Shown here: positions 62,313-64,000 of the stretch, piece by piece
Numbering within the stretch: position 1 is the first letter of the stretch
Layout of the letters: each line of letters starts with the position of its first letter
DNA from: Symbiodinium natans
Lineage: Eukaryota; Sar; Dinophyceae; Suessiales; Symbiodiniaceae
Direction of reading: 5' to 3'
DNA: 64,000 nucleotides
NCBI GenBank assembly: GCA_905221605.1
Contig: CAJNDS010000668.1
Location: forward strand, 1,542,814 to 1,606,813
The notes under the pieces: generated by a model
Seen by the model: only the letters and a program-made list of their open reading frames with translations
Told to the model about the DNA's origin: nothing
Databases searched by the model: none
Translations under genes and position numbers: made by a program

Positions 62313-64000
62313 ACGAACCATATGCCGGACAAAACCCAAGCGCCTGCTAGGCAATAGGCGGGAGCTGACGAGACAGTGGGGCAGGAGTGCTTAGCATCAC
62401 TGGGTGCCAGTATGTTGCTGGGTGGGCAAACGGAAGGATTTGATGTTTTTTTGGCGGTTGGCCCCGGTTCCGGTTGTTGGCCTTGTCACGCCGGCAGGAT
62501 TCTGGCAGGCGCGTGGGTTTCTGCTAAGATTGCCTGGAGCAACTCTAAACGGGAGAAGAGAGTGAGAATACAACAGGACAGGAACCTCGGAATTGAGTGA
62601 GATTGACATGAGACAGGCAGTGAGATTAAAATGGAACACAGGAACATGTTTGAGAAGTAAGAGGAATGTGTGTACTGTACGGCATCCTTTCTCACTAATT
62701 CCCACGTCATATTTTACATACTTCATATTTTACATACTGTTCCAGTCTCACTTTATTCTAGCTGTAGCTGCATTCTCGCTTTTCCTTGACTTATTCTTAA
62801 TTTTCATCATGAAAACCCACATGTTGTTCAAATTAAAGTCTTGAGGCTGGCCCAGAGCTAACAGGGGCATGGATATCCTAAGGCTTGGGAGGTTTGGGGC
62901 CAGGAGAGTACCCCTTCCTGGCCAAAACCCAAGCGAGCGGCTTGGCACCGACGACTCTGAGCGGGTAAAAAGAAGACTTGCGAGCGCCCGGTTAGCACCC
63001 ACGATTCTTCAGCCTAGAGATATTATGCGGGTCTTTGTGGCGGATGCTGTTGAGCTGAAATCCTGGAAATCCTGGAAATCCTGCCGGGGTTGGCCGCCGG
63101 ATGCCTCGATTTGAGTATGCAGTGCCTTCGCTCGCATCTCGCAACCCAGCGTCCCAGGCCCTAGGCAGCCGTTCCTCATCTCAGAAGCCCTGGCAGCTCA
63201 AGTCGATCCTGCTTCTTAGATTGGGAAGACAAGGGGCTACCGATCGATAACGATCGACAGTCAGCAATCGCCAGGCAGGCTTGAGTGACGTCCGCACCAT
63301 GAACATCGTCGAGTTGAGGGTGGCCTGTCCAGCAGCACGAGCCGCTCAAGCTTGAGCCACTTTGGGAGGGAGAACTGATAAGGACTGATGCAATTCATCT
63401 TCAGCATGCTGCGGCTGCCATCCAAATATTTAAGGATACTGTTCCGATTGCAAAAAGCCCAGTTCTCAATAGTCACGACCAGCTTGTTTTACGGTGAACT
63501 GTGTTTGCCATGGCCAATAAGCTTGCGTCTCAGTTTAGCAACTGCCAGCAGGCTGCCAGTCTTCAAGGTTTGTATAGCTAATGAGCCAATGTTGTATTAA
63601 GGTTCTCTGCAGTGCTCACTGCGAAGCAAGAACGGCAAGCCGGTGTGAGCAGCGCAAATATATGGTATACCAGTGGCAACAGCCGCCGGCCGCATTGGCC
63701 ATACCATGCCATGCGATGCCATACGATGCCATACGATGCCTGAAAACTCTCAACTTTCAACATACGGCTTGGCTTGAGGTGGTAAAGATCTCTGGAAGCT
63801 CAAGGCGAACAACCCCGAGCTCTTTGCAAAGCAGGCTTTGGGCCTAGGTTTACGTGCCTCGAGCATCACATGTTTTCTTCTTCAATATTGTTCAGATGTC
63901 TCGATGTTGGCCCGATGGTGTGCTTCTTAGGGTGCTGGAGATGCAGTGCCGTCTGGCTTCGAAGAAACGGACAAGGCTGGCTGGTACTACAACCGGGCCG
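62313..64000. other. Anonymous region to window end
   Basis: No supported gene. 62700-62830 is AT-rich. Small tandem repeats: ATCCTGGAA three times at 63059-63085 and ATACGATGCC-type units at 63695-63740. Confidence 0.4.

Noticed and set aside
63345-63360. CTTGAGCCA on the plus strand, as a minus-strand SL
   Set aside because: Only 9 bases match the SL reverse complement; expected by chance.

Overview
The window looks like nuclear DNA of a dinoflagellate, most likely from the Symbiodiniaceae or a relative. Four things point there: a degenerate dinoflagellate spliced leader (SL) at 11960-11980, a 14-base exact match to the SL 3' end inside a retroelement repeat at 48573-48586 and 55102-55115, GC-AG introns with a G after the acceptor, and a very high load of decayed retroelements. 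I see no bacterial operon, rRNA, tRNA or CRISPR array.

Layout. 1-18.2 kb is a head-to-tail array of one LINE-type family: a 3' tail fragment, a 5'-truncated copy, two near full-length copies (3463-10598 and 11981-18203), and between those two a short element that joins a kinase-like ORF to the same LINE 3' UTR (10613-11913). All carry a 3' UTR with a roughly 156-bp tandem duplication, an A-run and an 11-bp TTGAACC-type minisatellite. 18.2-20.7 kb and 29.4-29.8 kb are the two halves of a G-rich (GGGGGGCTTAA)n satellite block. It was split by a complete Ty1/copia retrotransposon (20716-29369) with identical 212-bp LTRs, a CTTAA target duplication, a frameshifted gag-pol and an additional intact 413-codon ORF of unknown function.

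30.3-35 kb has no gene I recognise, only short tandem and hairpin repeats. 35.3-47.9 kb holds tandem arrays (about 0.6, 1.0 and 1.29 kb periods). They share 28 short in-phase segments of 36-57 nt, flanked by AG|G acceptor-like and AAG|GC or AAG|GT donor-like junctions. All encode variants of one Gly-Asp/Arg-Arg-Ser/Asp-Glu peptide. I read these as a micro-exon array, and it is the most unusual structure here.

48.5-55.5 kb is a DIRS/PAT/Ngaro-like retroelement with split direct repeats (A1-ORFs-B1-A2-B2). It carries a gag-like ORF, a phosphatase-like HCxxGxxR module, a zinc-finger ORF coupled by TGATG to a DNA-methyltransferase-like domain, and a DIRS-type reverse transcriptase/RNase H. No tyrosine recombinase was found. 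The tail (55.5-64 kb) is mostly anonymous DNA with GA microsatellites, and one convincing host gene: an Aurora-like protein kinase (60563 to about 61920 or beyond) with a GC-AG intron.

Reading was by eye with supplied translations. Domain calls rest on motifs, not searches. Coordinates of element ends are good to a few bases where direct comparison between copies was possible, otherwise approximate.
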